Origin: Treponema sp.
GTDB lineage: Bacteria > Spirochaetota > Spirochaetia > Treponematales > Breznakiellaceae
DNA length: 6,047 bases
Direction: 5' to 3'
Assembly: GCA_031266635.1 (NCBI GenBank)
Contig: JAISAN010000024.1
Coordinates: forward strand, 1-6,047
Every line of letters begins with the position of its first letter. Within the stretch, counting starts at the first letter, position 1. The notes beneath the pieces are model-generated. The model had not been told where the DNA came from and searched no databases. It saw only the letters and a program-made list of their open reading frames with translations. The position numbers and the translations under genes are program-made. Positions 5,433 through 6,047 of the stretch are shown in pieces.

Positions 5433-5441
5433 AGTATATCA
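5433..5441 (-). promoter_or_regulatory. Extended -10 element TGATATACT
   Basis: TATACT (5438-5433) is preceded by TGA, making an extended -10. The -35 position holds only TTTTCT. It lies just past the uvrB terminator-like hairpin and 60 bases before the short ORF at 5374, which it could transcribe. Confidence 0.35.
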
Positions 5442-5451
5442 CGGCCCATAC

Positions 5452-5474
5452 AAAAAGAAAACAGCCCCTGTCTA
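5452..5474 (-). terminator. Terminator-like hairpin after uvrB and its tail repeats
   Basis: On the minus strand, ACAG-GGG-CTGT (5471-5461) can be extended by one G-T and one A-T pair and is followed by TTTTCTTTTT. The stem is short, but the T-run is good. It would end the uvrB message after both downstream repeat units. Confidence 0.5.
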
Positions 5475-5533
5475 CTTTTTCCCCACTTCTTTTATCTTGG
5501 CTATCTCATCGCGGATTGCGCCCGGCAATCCGC
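5472..5533 (-). repeat. uvrB-tail-like repeat unit A with 9-bp hairpin
   Basis: This 62-bp unit is 59/62 identical to unit B (5549-5610), starting 77 bp apart. Read on the minus strand in one frame it spells GLPGAIRDEIAKIKEVGKK and a stop, close to the uvrB C-terminus IRDEIAKINVLGKK. Bases 5494-5519 match 25 of 26 with uvrB 5647-5672. The unit ends with a perfect hairpin: GCGGATTGC (5511-5519), loop GCCCG, GCAATCCGC (5525-5533). No start codon serves this frame. Confidence 0.9.
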
Positions 5534-5548
5534 GCACCACCAGTCCGC

Positions 5549-5610
5549 CTACTTTTTCCCCACCTCTTTTATCTTCACTATCTCATCGCGGATTGCGCCC
5601 GGCAATCCGC
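5549..5610 (-). repeat. uvrB-tail-like repeat unit B with 9-bp hairpin
   Basis: Second copy of the 62-bp unit, adjacent to uvrB. It reads GLPGAIRDEIVKIKEVGKK and a stop; relative to unit A it differs by a synonymous GAG/GAA and a two-base GTG/GCC change. The hairpin arms are at 5588-5596 and 5602-5610. A 14-base spacer separates it from the uvrB stop, and a 15-base spacer separates it from unit A. Confidence 0.9.
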
Positions 5611-5624
5611 AAACAACCCGCTAC

Positions 5625-6047
5625 TTACTTTTTACCAAGAACATTGATCTTGGCTATCTCGTCGCGGATTGCCGCAGCTTCCTCAAATTCCAGGTTTTTG
5701 GCGTGTTCCAGCATTTCGTTTTCCAGGGCCCTGATAAGCTGTTTCCGCTGGGCAGGGATCAAGACATTGTAGGATTTTTTCAGCACCTCAATGGAAGCGG
5801 CGGCGGCGTCCTGATCCTCCTCGGCGTGGCGGGTGAGGATGTCGGCAATGGCCTTTTTCACCGTGGCGGGGGTAATGCCGTGGGCCTTGTTGTAGGCCGT
5901 CTGAATCTGCCGCCGCCGTTCGGTTTCGGTTATGGCGGCCTCCATAGCGTCGCTTTTCCGGTCCGCGTACATGATCACCTTGCCCGCGGCGTTCCGGGCC
6001 GCCCGGCCGATGATCTGCACCAGGCTGGTGAGGGAACGGAGGAACCC
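5625..6047 (-). CDS. uvrB: UvrB, excinuclease ABC subunit B, C-terminal part
   Basis: The gene enters from the right edge; the last 140 residues are visible. UvrB is the DNA-damage-verifying helicase-like subunit that receives DNA from UvrA and recruits UvrC. Visible are helicase motif VI, QIIGRAARN (11-19 of this fragment), then GKVIMYADRKSDAM (22-35), ETERRRQIQTAYNKAHGITP (41-60) and the C-terminal UVR domain (about 104-134, with ENEMLEHAKNLEFEEAAAIR), which contacts UvrC. The first codon seen (GGG) is in frame, and GTG at 6020 is an internal Val, not a start. The tail ends IRDEIAKINVLGKK with TAA. Two tail-like repeats and a terminator-like hairpin follow. The identification is certain at family level. 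Confidence 0.96.
   Translation of the reverse strand, partial: GFLRSLTSLVQIIGRAARNAAGKVIMYADRKSDAMEAAITETERRRQIQTAYNKAHGITPATVKKAIADILTRHAEEDQDAAAASIEVLKKSYNVLIPAQRKQLIRALENEMLEHAKNLEFEEAAAIRDEIAKINVLGKK

Noticed and set aside
5472..5610. CRISPR array
   Set aside because: There are only two units with a 15-base gap, and they are explained as uvrB-tail copies; no spacer-like regular sequence or cas gene.

Overview
The window looks like part of a moderately GC-rich bacterial chromosome. A spirochaete, probably a Treponema relative, is my best guess. This rests on general impressions: the style of the signal peptides, an output-less Cache-PAS sensor, a SPOR-tailed RlpA and a homopolymeric G tract. 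It was not checked by any search. All convincing genes lie on the minus strand, so transcription runs from right to left.

In transcription order: (1) the 3' end of uvrB (nucleotide excision repair), entering from the right edge and ending at 5625. (2) A gene-poor stretch of about 510 bases (5111-5624), the most unusual part of the window. It holds two near-identical 62-bp units resembling the uvrB 3' end, each closed by a perfect 9-bp hairpin, then a terminator-like hairpin, an extended -10 element, a TTGACA/TATTAT promoter, an uninterrupted run of 21 G (C on the transcribed strand), a large inverted repeat and a second promoter. (3) A likely operon: a membrane sensor with Cache and PAS domains but no output domain (5110-3905), an RlpA-like lytic transglycosylase (3864-3016) and a small two-helix membrane protein (2997-2722). 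(4) An intergenic zone of about 180 bases with a rho-independent terminator, a duplicated 20-bp motif and a long palindrome. (5) A coupled pair with a 26-bp overlap: an EamA/DMT-family transporter (2544-1522) and a fusion of SfsA with a GIY-YIG-like (Uri-type) domain (1547-330). (6) A strong sigma70-type promoter driving a secreted protein whose N-terminus (166-1) is all that is visible.

Functionally, sensor, RlpA and small membrane protein form an envelope-related transcription unit. EamA and SfsA-Uri are tied by overlapping genes rather than by an obvious shared pathway. The most interesting hypothesis is that the poly-C tract is a phase-variation switch upstream of the sensor. A short ORF with a reasonable ribosome binding site enters the tract. 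With 21 C it stops soon after; with 20 or 23 C it would fuse to a 51-codon frame whose stop overlaps the sensor start as ATGA. The second point of interest is the tandem array of uvrB-tail-like units, which resembles what integration at a gene 3' end, or palindrome-forming template switching, might leave behind.
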